In this document: in pieces, positions 5,466 through 13,636 of the stretch | How the letters are laid out: each line of letters begins with the position of its first letter | How positions within the stretch are numbered: position 1 is the stretch's first letter | Made by a program: the position numbers and the translations under genes | Notes under the pieces: generated by a model | What the model saw: the letters and a program-made list of their open reading frames with translations, nothing else | Databases searched by the model: none | Told to the model about the DNA's origin: nothing | NCBI GenBank assembly: GCA_015492915.1 | Contig: WGED01000212.1 | Span: forward strand, 1-15,841 | Reading direction: 5' to 3' | Source of the DNA: Cyclobacteriaceae bacterium | GTDB taxonomy: Bacteria; Bacteroidota; Bacteroidia; Cytophagales; Cyclobacteriaceae | DNA: 15,841 nucleotides

Positions 5466-8030
5466 ATGAAAAACAGAGTATTTGCATTGATCTTCATCGG
5501 ACTGCTGACAACCGGCGGCCTGATTGCCCAGCCTGAAAAACTACAAACCGGCAAATGGATAACAGAATGGCGTCTGCTGGGTCCCATCCCCCTGGACAAA
5601 AGCGATGTTCAGGCAGTGCATCTGCCCGGGTTTGAAAAAGACTATCTCAAAAAATTTGGAGGCGAAACCAATCCTGACCTGAAACCTGAAGGCAGGGTGA
5701 AAATAAAGGGCAATACGCTAAAGTGGGTGGCCTGCCAATCGAAAGATTCGATCGTTAATCTTGATGAGGCCGTTTCCAATAAAACCTACGTTGCTGCTTA
5801 TGCCTTTAAAGAAATTTATTCCGACAAAGCGAGCACATACATCCTCTCTTTCGGTACGAATGACGGCGGGAGATTGTGGGTAAACGGAGTGCTGTCCTGG
5901 GATTTTCCGGGCGGCCGCGGCCTGACCCCTGATGCCGACCAGGTTCCCGTTTATCTGAAAAAAGGCAAAAATTCCATACTTCTCAAGGTAGAGGAGCGAG
6001 GAAACAGTTGGGGATTCTGCATGAGAATTATGCCTTTTGACGTCAATGTGTTTACCAACACGGGCAAACTTTTCAAAGTCATAACACTGGAAGATGGCAA
6101 TCCAGAACTGCGCTTCGGACTGGCTGAGTCTGTGGCAGATAAACTATTCAAATCCGTTGATCTCAAGCTTTACCAGAAAGAGGGAGGAAGTCAAACGCCT
6201 GTCTGGTCGGCAGCATGGAATCGCAAAATCAGAATGCCGGTCAGGGTAACGGATATGAACTACAAACCTTATGTTCTCAAGCTGGAAGCGATATTGTCGG
6301 ACGGGCAACCCTGGAGCAAGGAGATAACCTTCTTTGCCGGGGAGCGAAAAAAATACACACTTTTTCATGAGAAAAGAACGAATTATCGCATTGTCGTAGG
6401 ACGGGACGCCTCTGAGTCGGAGCAATGGGCTGCCAGTGAATTGCAAAAATATCTGAAAGAGATCAGCGGTGCGGATTTTGATATCGCAGATGATTCGGGT
6501 GAGTTATCGGACAATGAGATCATCATCGGCTACAACCGCCATGCTTTAAAGGTGCTGGAAGACGGCTTCACCCCGCCACCTGCACTTGATGAAACATATG
6601 TTTATAAAAACTTCGGCCCGCACATTCTGCTTGCCGGCGGAAGTCAGCGCGGCTCGATGTACGCTGTCTTTTCATTCCTTGAAGATGTTTTCGGTGTGCG
6701 ATGGTACACGCCCAGGGTCACCAAAGTGTCCCGAAGAGGCGAATTTTCATTCGACTATTTTCATCATTCAGAAACACCCTCTGTCAAGGTGCGAAATGAT
6801 TTTTACTACGAAGCCTTTGACCCCGACTGGGCAGCGCACAACAAAATGAACGGCGCGATGGGTTACAGAAAACAGCACGGAGGCATCGAGGGCTATTGGG
6901 CGGTACACACTTTCTATCAGTTTATGCCTCCCGAAGAATTTTACAAAAAGCATCCGGAGTACTACAGCCTGATCAACGGCGAAAGGATCTACGATCATGC
7001 ACAGCTCTGCCTTACCAATCCTGATGTTCTGGATATCATCACGGAGCGGCTGAAAAAAGCGATGAGTGAAAATCCCGAAAATCTCATATACTCCGTTTCG
7101 CAAAACGACTGGCGCAATCCCTGCCAGTGTGACCAGTGCAAGACCATCGTAAAACGAGAAGGTAGCGAGGCCGGGATCATTGTCTGGTTTGTCAATAAGG
7201 TAGCTGAGAAGATCAAAGACGAATTCCCTGACAAATATGTCGGCACACTGGCATATCAATACACGCGTACGCCACCCAAATCGATAAAACCGGCGGAGAA
7301 TGTGGTCATCAGGCTTTGTAGCATCGAATGCTGTTTTGCCCATGACTTTAAAAGCTGTCCTGAAAATCAGGCATTTCTTGCGGACCTCGAGGGGTGGGCG
7401 GCCATTTCCCCGCACCTTTATATCTGGGATTATGTGGTGAATTTCAGCCATTACATCATGCCTTACCCCAATTTCAAGGTGTTGAAACCCAACATCACCA
7501 CATTCAAGGAAAACAAAGCCATCGGCATCATGGAACAGGCGGCTTATCAGAGCCGTGGCGGGGAGTTTGCGGAATTGCGTATGTGGGTGATCGCCAAACT
7601 GCTGTGGGATGACGGGGAAAATACCGATAAGTTAATCGATGATTTTATGTACGGCTATTACGGACGCAGCGGCCAATACGTGCGGGAGTATTTCGATTTG
7701 TTACACGATCAGGTTACGCCCGACACACATATCCATCTTGGTCTCAAACCGGATGATAAGCTATTTACCGAAGAATTCATCAGACAGGCCGATGTTATTT
7801 TCGACAAAGCGGAAGCTGTTGCGGATGATGAAGCCGTCAAAGCACGTGTTGAGATGGCACGCCTGCCGTTGATGTATCTGAAATGTATGAGAGACCCATT
7901 GAATGCACGATACGACGGCACCTACCGGCGATTCAGTGAAATAGTTGAGCGGGAGGGGATTACTCACCTCGCAGAAAGAGGCAAACCTCATACGGATGAC
8001 TTTCACATGCATGTTAAAAGTGCTGAATAA
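5466..8030 (+). CDS. Exported DUF4838-domain protein, putative glycoside hydrolase
   Basis: An 854-residue secreted or periplasmic protein (signal peptide MKNRVFALIFIGLLTTGGLIAQ, cut near residue 22). Residues about 105-190 look like a jelly-roll carbohydrate-binding region (YILSFGTNDGGRLWVNG, VPVYLKKGKNSILLKVEE). Residues 306-420 resemble the N-terminal alpha/beta domain found in front of GH67, GH20 and GH115 catalytic barrels (YRIVVGRDASESEQWAASEL, IIIGYNRHA, LLAGGSQRGSMYAVFSFLED). Residues about 440-750 are the DUF4838 region: a barrel-like stretch with EEFYKKHPEYYSLINGER, SVSQNDWRNPCQCDQCK (544-559), YLGTLAY-type strand at 591-598, YIWDYVVNFSHY (652-663) and GIMEQAAYQSRGGEFAELRMW. The C-terminus is helical. 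Three clustered cysteines (553, 555, 558), with Cys618, 622, 623 and 631 further on, could bind a metal. It is the last gene of the exported-protein run, 80 bases after the phosphodiesterase. DUF4838 has no firmly established activity that I can cite; polysaccharide breakdown is inferred. Confidence 0.9.
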   Translation: MKNRVFALIFIGLLTTGGLIAQPEKLQTGKWITEWRLLGPIPLDKSDVQAVHLPGFEKDYLKKFGGETNPDLKPEGRVKIKGNTLKWVACQSKDSIVNLDEAVSNKTYVAAYAFKEIYSDKASTYILSFGTNDGGRLWVNGVLSWDFPGGRGLTPDADQVPVYLKKGKNSILLKVEERGNSWGFCMRIMPFDVNVFTNTGKLFKVITLEDGNPELRFGLAESVADKLFKSVDLKLYQKEGGSQTPVWSAAWNRKIRMPVRVTDMNYKPYVLKLEAILSDGQPWSKEITFFAGERKKYTLFHEKRTNYRIVVGRDASESEQWAASELQKYLKEISGADFDIADDSGELSDNEIIIGYNRHALKVLEDGFTPPPALDETYVYKNFGPHILLAGGSQRGSMYAVFSFLEDVFGVRWYTPRVTKVSRRGEFSFDYFHHSETPSVKVRNDFYYEAFDPDWAAHNKMNGAMGYRKQHGGIEGYWAVHTFYQFMPPEEFYKKHPEYYSLINGERIYDHAQLCLTNPDVLDIITERLKKAMSENPENLIYSVSQNDWRNPCQCDQCKTIVKREGSEAGIIVWFVNKVAEKIKDEFPDKYVGTLAYQYTRTPPKSIKPAENVVIRLCSIECCFAHDFKSCPENQAFLADLEGWAAISPHLYIWDYVVNFSHYIMPYPNFKVLKPNITTFKENKAIGIMEQAAYQSRGGEFAELRMWVIAKLLWDDGENTDKLIDDFMYGYYGRSGQYVREYFDLLHDQVTPDTHIHLGLKPDDKLFTEEFIRQADVIFDKAEAVADDEAVKARVEMARLPLMYLKCMRDPLNARYDGTYRRFSEIVEREGITHLAERGKPHTDDFHMHVKSAE

Positions 8031-8031
8031 A

Positions 8032-8054
8032 TATTGCCCCTGGAGAGGGCAATA
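8032..8054. terminator. Hairpin between convergent genes, possible terminator
   Basis: TATTGCCC (8032-8039) and GGGCAATA (8047-8054) form an eight-base-pair perfect stem with a seven-base loop, right after the DUF4838 stop codon and 19 bases before the end of the convergent lipoprotein gene. There is no T-run on the plus side. On the minus side the stem is followed by TTTATT, so it would fit better as a weak terminator for the gene at 8074-9552. Confidence 0.45.
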
Positions 8055-8073
8055 ACTGCCGGCCTGCAAAGGA

Positions 8074-9552
8074 TTATTTCTTTGCTTTCAGTTCCATCTG
8101 CTTATCGATAAATTCACCAATCTGCTCTACATCAAGCTTTTTGGCTAAAATCTTTTTGTCTTTGTCCAGAATGTAAATAGTAGGCGTCGTTGCAATATTA
8201 TACTCATACCTGAAGTTGGATTTCATGTACGGATCAGCAAGGTTGATCATATTGCCAATCTCTTTTTCACGGACAAATTGCTTCCATTTCTCCACATCGT
8301 TTTTGATGTCCACAAAAAGAACCTTGACCCCCATATTTTTCAGCTTGGAATTGTATAAATCGCGGAGCACGGGAGCCTTCTTTTTACAATGACCGCAATC
8401 ATGATCGTAAAAGAAAATCACAAAGTACTCACCGCCATTAAGTCCGTAAAGAGACACCGGTTTCATCAGCGTATCGAGCAATACCATCTTTGGCGCCGGT
8501 TTGCCGAGAATATTCGGTTTAATGCGGTCAACGCGATCCTTGATTTTGGCAATCAGCGTCGAATCGGCCCAGTAGGCGTCGCCCGATAAATAATATTTCT
8601 CAGCCAGCTTCACGAATACGGCATCCATGCCCATGATGTTGGACGTCTCGTACTTACGCGCCAGGTTGACGACACAATACCTGAATACCTCTTTGTCCGC
8701 TTTGCACTTTTCAATAACGGTGATGGCCGAGGCAATAATGGAATCCGGATGCTTGACCGTGAGCTTCTCCATGTACTCCTCGATCTTTGGTTGCAATACG
8801 GGCGTTCGCAACATTCTCGGATCGGAAAAATCGATATTGTCAAAGAAATGGGTTTTGTAGTAATGATAAGCAAAAGCGGGATCTTCAGGCTCACCGTTTT
8901 CATTTTTCGGTGGGTCCGGGACTTCTATATTTACAGTCGATTTGATGAATTTCACAACAAAAGTATCAGGATACTTTTGAATGATCTCATTGCGTTTTTT
9001 GGTCACTTCTTCGGTAAGTTGTTCCAGGCGTTCCTGGATTTTTTTCTTCTCGGTTTCATCAGTTGCATTCCTGAGGTCATTCCCCAGCTCATTAGCCTCT
9101 TTTTGTCGTGGAAGCATAAACTTCTGGAAATCAAAAAAGATCTCATTCTCAAGTGAGCCTTCAACTTTCATATTTCCGACAAGATCAAGTGTATCCGTTT
9201 CAAGTTTAAATTCCGGCTCAGCCACGACGAAATCAAAATAAACACGATCAGGGCTGTAAATAAAATACAATCCTCCGTCCAGAGACTTATCTCCCTCAAA
9301 CACAAAAGTGCCCTGATCATTGATATATGCCGTATCGGCCAGATACTTCTTATCGCCGTAGGGATATCCTATGTAAAGCACCTTCTCTGGAAACTTGTTG
9401 ATCTTTACTTCAATCCGGTACGAACCATCATCTCCTTTTACGTCCTGCCCGGTTCCCTCTGCACTCATGCATGAAAAAAATGCTAAAAATATGACCCCTA
9501 ATATTGCTACACCTTTAATACTCATAACTATTCTTTTTTTCAATTCTGACAA
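8074..9552 (-). CDS. DUF4369/TlpA-like thioredoxin-fold lipoprotein
   Basis: A 492-residue lipoprotein, probably a periplasm-facing thiol-disulfide oxidoreductase. The signal peptide ends FLAFFSC with Cys28 as the lipidation site. Residues about 44-135 form a DUF4369-like beta domain (YRIEVKINKFPEKVLYIGYP). A charged helical region (148-195, KKKIQERLEQLTEEVTKKRN) and a DUF5106-like helical middle domain follow. From about 347 to the end is a thioredoxin fold with the redox motif CGHC (386-389) after FFYDHD and the cis-proline segment ATTPTIYIL (Pro457). The TTG at 9552 is chosen as start: AGGAGGAG (complement of 9558-9565) lies five bases upstream of it, an unusually strong ribosome site for this lineage. 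The ATG at 9525 would sit over 30 bases from that site. It is downstream of nfeD on the same strand (47-base gap), so possibly cotranscribed. The redox partner is unknown. Confidence 0.9.
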   Translation of the reverse strand: MSELKKRIVMSIKGVAILGVIFLAFFSCMSAEGTGQDVKGDDGSYRIEVKINKFPEKVLYIGYPYGDKKYLADTAYINDQGTFVFEGDKSLDGGLYFIYSPDRVYFDFVVAEPEFKLETDTLDLVGNMKVEGSLENEIFFDFQKFMLPRQKEANELGNDLRNATDETEKKKIQERLEQLTEEVTKKRNEIIQKYPDTFVVKFIKSTVNIEVPDPPKNENGEPEDPAFAYHYYKTHFFDNIDFSDPRMLRTPVLQPKIEEYMEKLTVKHPDSIIASAITVIEKCKADKEVFRYCVVNLARKYETSNIMGMDAVFVKLAEKYYLSGDAYWADSTLIAKIKDRVDRIKPNILGKPAPKMVLLDTLMKPVSLYGLNGGEYFVIFFYDHDCGHCKKKAPVLRDLYNSKLKNMGVKVLFVDIKNDVEKWKQFVREKEIGNMINLADPYMKSNFRYEYNIATTPTIYILDKDKKILAKKLDVEQIGEFIDKQMELKAKK

Positions 9553-9557
9553 AAATA

Positions 9558-9565
9558 CTCCTCCT
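9558..9565 (-). promoter_or_regulatory. Strong Shine-Dalgarno sequence deciding a TTG start
   Basis: The minus strand reads AGGAGGAG here, five bases before the TTG at 9552-9550. Most other genes in the window have no such site; the SPOR-domain gene has a shorter GAGGA. It therefore picks out the TTG over the downstream ATG at 9525 and suggests more efficient initiation by the classical mechanism. Confidence 0.7.
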
Positions 9566-9599
9566 ATGATTCTGTTTTATAATAATTATCAATTTCTCA

Positions 9600-10955
9600 T
9601 TACACCACTTCTTTTACTTTCAGTGAGGTTCCGCTCTCGGCGATCACCACCACTTCCTTGCCTTTATCGATATACTCTCCCCGTGTGAAAGCATCTTTCA
9701 GCTCGTCGTCAATTAATATTTTTCCGCTCGGCCTCAGCACCGTATATGAGACGCCTTTCTTTCCCACATATGACTTTTCATTAAAATTCGAGGTATATCC
9801 CTCGCTGCTCTTTTGCTCTGTTACCAGCGCTATCCTCCTGAAAAACTTTGTCCGGGTCAGTTTTACTCCTCCAAAAAACATCAATAAAATAGCTGCCAGC
9901 ATACCCGAAAGCACCGCTGCGACGGCTTTGGTGATTTCACTTGCCTTTACAAACGAAAAATCAAAGACATCATTGTTGAGCATCATGAGAATGAGGGCGC
10001 CTACCATCATCACGATACCGCTGATACCCGCAAGACCAAAACCGGGGATAACAAGCACCTCAACCAATAACAGTAAAACTCCCACGATGAACATGATGAT
10101 CTCCCAATTCGCTGCAAGGCCATTGAGATAGTAAGGCACGAAATAGAGGATGGCGGCAACCACTGCGGCGGCCAGTGGAAATCCTACCCCGGGAGTTTGC
10201 AACTCAAAATAAATCCCGCCGATGATAATCAGTATCAAAATACCGCTGATAAAGGGATTGAGGAAAAATCTGATGATCTTCTCTGCCGGGCTAAGCTCAA
10301 ATTCAATAAGCTCATAATCTTCTATGCCATTCCGCTTCAGGATATCTTCAATTGAACTAACCTCCGCCTCGCAAAAGTTGTGCTCAATGGCCTCGGAAGT
10401 GCTGAAAGTCAGTACTTTGCCTTTTTCAGTGATACCATCAATCTCAATCTCCTGATCAACCATCGCTTCGGCAATATGCGGATCCCTGCCCCGTGCCTCG
10501 GCGGTAGACCGCATAATGGAACGCATGTACGACTGATACTTATCAGGGGCTGCCTGGCCCGTAGGCACTACCACAGTGGCGGCACCGATACTCGCGCCGG
10601 GGGCCATGTAAATACTGTCGCATGCTATAGAGATCAACGCCCCGGCAGAGGCTGCGTCTTTATTAATGAAAACCCATACAGGCTTATCAAATTCCAGAAG
10701 CCGGGTACGTATATCGTCTGCATCATTCACTGCACCGCCATAGGTGTCGAGTTCGAGTATCACGATGTCCGCTTCTATATTTTTTGCTTCCTCCAGAGCC
10801 AGTTCTGAATACCTGTTGGTACGCGGGTCGATCTCTTGCTGAATTTTCATAACAAATACCTTCTTCTTGTCAGTGGCTTTGCTTTGCGAAAAAGTTCCGA
10901 TAAAAAGCCCAAGCAGGAAGATTGGCAATAAGCGATTCAATAATTGATTGTTCAT
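9600..10955 (-). CDS. nfeD: NfeD-family membrane-bound serine protease
   Basis: A 451-residue full-length NfeD protein (the long form). After a signal peptide or membrane anchor (MNNQLLNRLLPIFLLGLFIG), residues about 32-205 form a ClpP/SppA-like protease domain: LELDTYGGAV (67-76, matching the DTPGG oxyanion loop), KDAASAGALIS (99-109, nucleophile Ser103) and PDKYQS (137-142, candidate catalytic Lys139), as in the Ser/Lys dyad of archaeal PH1510. Four to five membrane helices follow (about 236-251, 258-276, 285-304, 307-328, 342-362), then a cytoplasmic or periplasmic OB-fold NfeD domain (about 396-450, VGKKGVSYTVLRPSGKILIDD). In characterised relatives this protease acts with stomatin-like proteins at the membrane; no stomatin (SPFH) gene is visible next to it here, though in many genomes it adjoins one. 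It is followed by the thioredoxin-fold lipoprotein on the same strand. Confidence 0.95.
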   Translation of the reverse strand: MNNQLLNRLLPIFLLGLFIGTFSQSKATDKKKVFVMKIQQEIDPRTNRYSELALEEAKNIEADIVILELDTYGGAVNDADDIRTRLLEFDKPVWVFINKDAASAGALISIACDSIYMAPGASIGAATVVVPTGQAAPDKYQSYMRSIMRSTAEARGRDPHIAEAMVDQEIEIDGITEKGKVLTFSTSEAIEHNFCEAEVSSIEDILKRNGIEDYELIEFELSPAEKIIRFFLNPFISGILILIIIGGIYFELQTPGVGFPLAAAVVAAILYFVPYYLNGLAANWEIIMFIVGVLLLLVEVLVIPGFGLAGISGIVMMVGALILMMLNNDVFDFSFVKASEITKAVAAVLSGMLAAILLMFFGGVKLTRTKFFRRIALVTEQKSSEGYTSNFNEKSYVGKKGVSYTVLRPSGKILIDDELKDAFTRGEYIDKGKEVVVIAESGTSLKVKEVV

Positions 10956-11051
10956 TATTCTTGTTTTGTTTGATATTTCTACTGAAATATTCCGGCGTAA
11001 ATTTAGCCCCTTTTATTTAACGATATGAAATGAACATCACAATTGTTTCCT

Positions 11052-11078
11052 GCATGAAAAATTATCGTTTTTTCATGC
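11052..11078. repeat. Perfect 10-bp inverted repeat in the nfeD intergenic region
   Basis: GCATGAAAAA (11052-11061) and TTTTTCATGC (11069-11078) are exact inverted copies with a seven-base loop. It lies between the divergent nfeD and PiT-like genes, about 97 bases from the nfeD start and 160 from the other. It may be a regulator site or hairpin; there is no terminator-like T-run after either arm. Confidence 0.5.
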
Positions 11079-11080
11079 GA

Positions 11081-11114
11081 CCTGATTCATAGCGATATCA
11101 TTATGAATTTCAGG
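11081..11114. repeat. Second, imperfect inverted repeat next to the first
   Basis: CCTGATTCATA (11081-11091) pairs with TATGAATTTCAGG (11102-11114) over 5 plus 6 base pairs with two unpaired bases on the right arm and a ten-base loop. It starts two bases after the inverted repeat at 11052-11078, so the two together make a 63-bp structured block. Confidence 0.4.
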
Positions 11115-11193
11115 TGGATGAAAGAGAATTATTTTTGTAAAAAACAAAATCTACAATTAATAATTTCTTAACATGAGAGTTCGGAACTATTTT

Positions 11194-11201
11194 TAGTTTT
11201 G
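11194..11201 (+). promoter_or_regulatory. Candidate -7 promoter element for the PiT-like gene
   Basis: TAGTTTTG fits the Bacteroidota -7 consensus TAnnTTTG exactly. No good TTTG is found 19-21 bases upstream. If used, transcription would begin near 11208, after the TTG at 11199 but before the ATG at 11238, which favours the ATG as translation start. Confidence 0.3.
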
Positions 11202-11237
11202 CGCAAAACATTTTATAATTTTTTTCGGAAAATTCCC

Positions 11238-12365
11238 ATGCCTAAATCCCTCGACGATCGTCTCAGAACAGAAGATCTGGCAAAGACTTCTTATACTTTC
11301 TTTGAAATTGTGCAAAGAGAGCGGCAGTTTCTCATCATTATTTCCCTGTTGGCTGTCTTATGCCTGATTGTTTATCCGTACACTCATGTGGCCATGTGGG
11401 TCGGATTCGGCCTGGCGGGTTATGCCGCCATCGCCAATGACAGTATCCAGACAATCGGGACATTCATAGCCTCCAACAAGGATAAGAAATGGTATTATCT
11501 GTGGCTTTTCATGGGCCTTATCTTCGTGGCAACGGTTTATTACAGTTGGTCCACATACAGCGGGGACGTAAGTAATCAGCGACTGGCTTCGAAGGGATTT
11601 GACGAAGCACCGACAGAATTCACCTTCCTCCAACTGGCTGCTCCGCTCATCCTCCTGATCCTTACCCGCATGCGGATGCCGGTCTCGACCACCTTTCTGC
11701 TACTGAATGCCTTTTCAACAAAAACGAGTGCTATCCTTGGCGTGATCAACAAAAGCCTGAGCGGCTATTTTATGGCATTTATTTTAGCATTTGTCATATG
11801 GCTTCTTATCGCCAAATTTGTAAATAAATACTTCACCGGCAAACCGTATAAATTCTGGATAGTACTGCAATGGATCACCAGTGGCATGCTGTGGTCGGTC
11901 TGGATACAACAGGATGCGGCCAATATTGCGATATACCTGCCTAGACAACTTGATGTATGGCAATTCGTGGCATTCGCCGGATATATTTTCTTCGGCCTTG
12001 GACTGCTGTTCTACCTGAAGGGTGATAAAATTCAGGAAATTGTCGATGAAAAATCCGGCGTTACAGATGTGCGTGCTGCCACGCTGGTTGACTTTGTGTA
12101 TGCGATCCTGCTTTATTACAAACTGTTTGAGAGCACCCTGCCGATGAGTACCACATGGCTCTTTATCGGCTTGCTCGGTGGCCGTGAGCTGGCTATCAGC
12201 TTCATGAGAAACAAGCCTAAAAAAAGAAAGAAAGCCACGAAGAAAGCATTGAAGATGATCGGCAAAGACATGCTGTTCGCACTGATCGGGCTTTTTGTAT
12301 CAATGCTCCTGGCTATTGCTATCAACGACGAAATCCGTCGGGAGCTGTTCGATATGATATTTTGA
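11238..12365 (+). CDS. Polytopic membrane protein, remote PiT phosphate-transporter-like
   Basis: A 375-residue protein from the ATG at 11238 (a TTG at 11199 would add 13 residues). About nine or ten hydrophobic segments are visible (for example 30-47, 51-64, 86-103, 130-143, 174-194, 207-223, 240-260, 281-296, 303-315, 344-363). Two half-repeats are seen. The first has AIANDSIQTIGTF (64-76) and, 80 residues on, PVSTTFLLLNAF (148-159). The second has QQDAANIAIYLP (224-235), GLLFYLKGDKIQEIVDEKSGVTD and, 76 residues on, PMSTTWLFIGLLGG (302-315). PiT inorganic phosphate transporters have the same design: a duplicated (A/G)ND-x-x-N motif followed by PVSTTH. So this is probably a divergent PiT-superfamily permease, though it lacks the full GANDVANA signature and the His after STT. 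A basic tail loop (327-340, PKKRKKATKK) precedes the last helix. It is monocistronic and convergent with the amidohydrolase. The transported ion is unproven. Confidence 0.7.
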   Translation: MPKSLDDRLRTEDLAKTSYTFFEIVQRERQFLIIISLLAVLCLIVYPYTHVAMWVGFGLAGYAAIANDSIQTIGTFIASNKDKKWYYLWLFMGLIFVATVYYSWSTYSGDVSNQRLASKGFDEAPTEFTFLQLAAPLILLILTRMRMPVSTTFLLLNAFSTKTSAILGVINKSLSGYFMAFILAFVIWLLIAKFVNKYFTGKPYKFWIVLQWITSGMLWSVWIQQDAANIAIYLPRQLDVWQFVAFAGYIFFGLGLLFYLKGDKIQEIVDEKSGVTDVRAATLVDFVYAILLYYKLFESTLPMSTTWLFIGLLGGRELAISFMRNKPKKRKKATKKALKMIGKDMLFALIGLFVSMLLAIAINDEIRRELFDMIF

Positions 12366-12437
12366 TATAAAAGCCGGAAGCAGACAGGTGGAAGTTTGAA
12401 GTAATCAGCTAACAGTGTTAATCCTTCAGTCAGGCAT

Positions 12438-13628
12438 TTAAAATTGTAATTCTTTTACTGCCAACCAGGCCATGAGCCCGGCGCCAATTTCCAAAGCATT
12501 CTCATCGGCGTCGAAGGTCGGGGTGTGCACATTGGAAATAATGCCCTTTTCTTCATTTCTCACACCGAGGCGGTAAAAACAGGCATCGATCTGCTGTGAG
12601 TAATAAGCAAAGTCTTCGGCCGCCATCCAGATATCGAGGTCCACGACATTCTCTTCGCCCACATATTCAACCGCAAAATCCCGGTGGCGCCGCGTCAATT
12701 CTTCATTGTTATATAGAAACGGATAGCCGTCCAGAATTCTGAAGTCACATGATCCTCCCATGGATTCAGCAATGCCTTGTGCAAGTTTTTTCATTCTGAT
12801 TTTCGCATCTTTTCTCCACTTTTCATCAAGGGTGCGAAAAGTACCTTCAATCTTCACTTCATCCGGAATGATATTGGTAGCCCCCTCAGCGATCACTTTT
12901 CCAAAAGAAACAACCGTAGGAATGGTGGGTGTGACATAACGGCTTACCACCTGCTGCATAGCCACGATGATATGAGATGCGATCAAAACAGGATCCACAT
13001 TCCTGTCAGGCTGTGCACCATGGCCTCCGCGACCTTTTACGGTGATATAAATTTCATCGGCACTGGCCATATAGATCCCCTCTCTGAAACCGATCTTGCC
13101 AACAGGCAGCAATGGCGTGACATGCTGACCGAGTATATTTTGCGGAGCGGGATCCCGGAGTACACCTTCCTTGATCATCAAGGATGCACCTCCCGGAGCT
13201 TTTTCCTCTGCAGGCTGAAAAATAAGTTTTACCGTTCCTTCAAATTTGTCTTTGACAGCGTTCAGGATATATGCAGTCCCCAGCAAGGACGAAGTGTGCA
13301 CATCATGCCCACAGGCATGCATTACACCTTCATTTTGCGATTTATATGGTACATCATTGGCTTCTTTGATAGGCAATGCATCCATGTCGGCTCTCAGTGC
13401 GATCACTTTCTTTCCGGGGTTATTGCCTTTTATCAATGCCGTCACGCCGGTATCGGCGATACCTTCTTGGGGCATTACGCCCATCTCTCTTAATGAAGAT
13501 GCAACATATTTTGAGGTTTCATATTCATGGTACGATAGTTCCGGATGGCTATGTAGATGTCTTCGCCATTTTATGATTTCACCGGAAACCTGTGAGGCTA
13601 TGGTTTTGATTTCTTCCCTGATATCCAT
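12438..13628 (-). CDS. M20-family metal-dependent amidohydrolase
   Basis: A 396-residue cytosolic enzyme of the M20D group (hippurate hydrolase / IAA-amino-acid hydrolase / N-acetyl-amino-acid deacetylase type), which cleaves an N-acyl amino acid with two bound metal ions. Seen motifs: RRHLHSHPELSYHEYET (22-38), LRADMDALP (78-86), MHACGHDVHTSSLLG (103-117, metal-binding Cys106 and His108), QPAEEKAPGG (138-147, catalytic Glu141 and neighbouring metal ligand Glu142), the dimerisation-domain segment GRGGHGAQPDRNVDP (199-213), MAAEDFAYYSQQ (335-346) and HTPTFDADE (368-376, metal-binding His368). Length is normal. In GGHGAQP the next residue is Asp where His is common. The start lies eight bases after the stop of the SPOR-domain gene, so it is likely the third gene of a secA operon. 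No signal peptide. Exact substrate cannot be assigned. Confidence 0.95.
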   Translation of the reverse strand: MDIREEIKTIASQVSGEIIKWRRHLHSHPELSYHEYETSKYVASSLREMGVMPQEGIADTGVTALIKGNNPGKKVIALRADMDALPIKEANDVPYKSQNEGVMHACGHDVHTSSLLGTAYILNAVKDKFEGTVKLIFQPAEEKAPGGASLMIKEGVLRDPAPQNILGQHVTPLLPVGKIGFREGIYMASADEIYITVKGRGGHGAQPDRNVDPVLIASHIIVAMQQVVSRYVTPTIPTVVSFGKVIAEGATNIIPDEVKIEGTFRTLDEKWRKDAKIRMKKLAQGIAESMGGSCDFRILDGYPFLYNNEELTRRHRDFAVEYVGEENVVDLDIWMAAEDFAYYSQQIDACFYRLGVRNEEKGIISNVHTPTFDADENALEIGAGLMAWLAVKELQF

Positions 13629-13636
13629 AATGATTA

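Noticed and set aside
6768..7451. Open frame of 227 codons on the minus strand
   Set aside because: It lies wholly inside the DUF4838 gene on the opposite strand, and its translation shows no motifs or domain pattern.
9658..10131. Open frame of 157 codons on the plus strand
   Set aside because: Antisense of nfeD; the Ser/Thr/Pro/Ile-rich sequence mirrors the hydrophobic helices of the real gene.
12366..12437. Terminator between the convergent PiT-like and M20 genes
   Set aside because: No stem of useful length followed by a T-run could be found in the 72-base gap on either strand.
12777..13493. Open frame of 238 codons on the plus strand
   Set aside because: It is antisense to the M20 amidohydrolase, whose own frame has all family motifs; the antisense translation shows no recognisable features.
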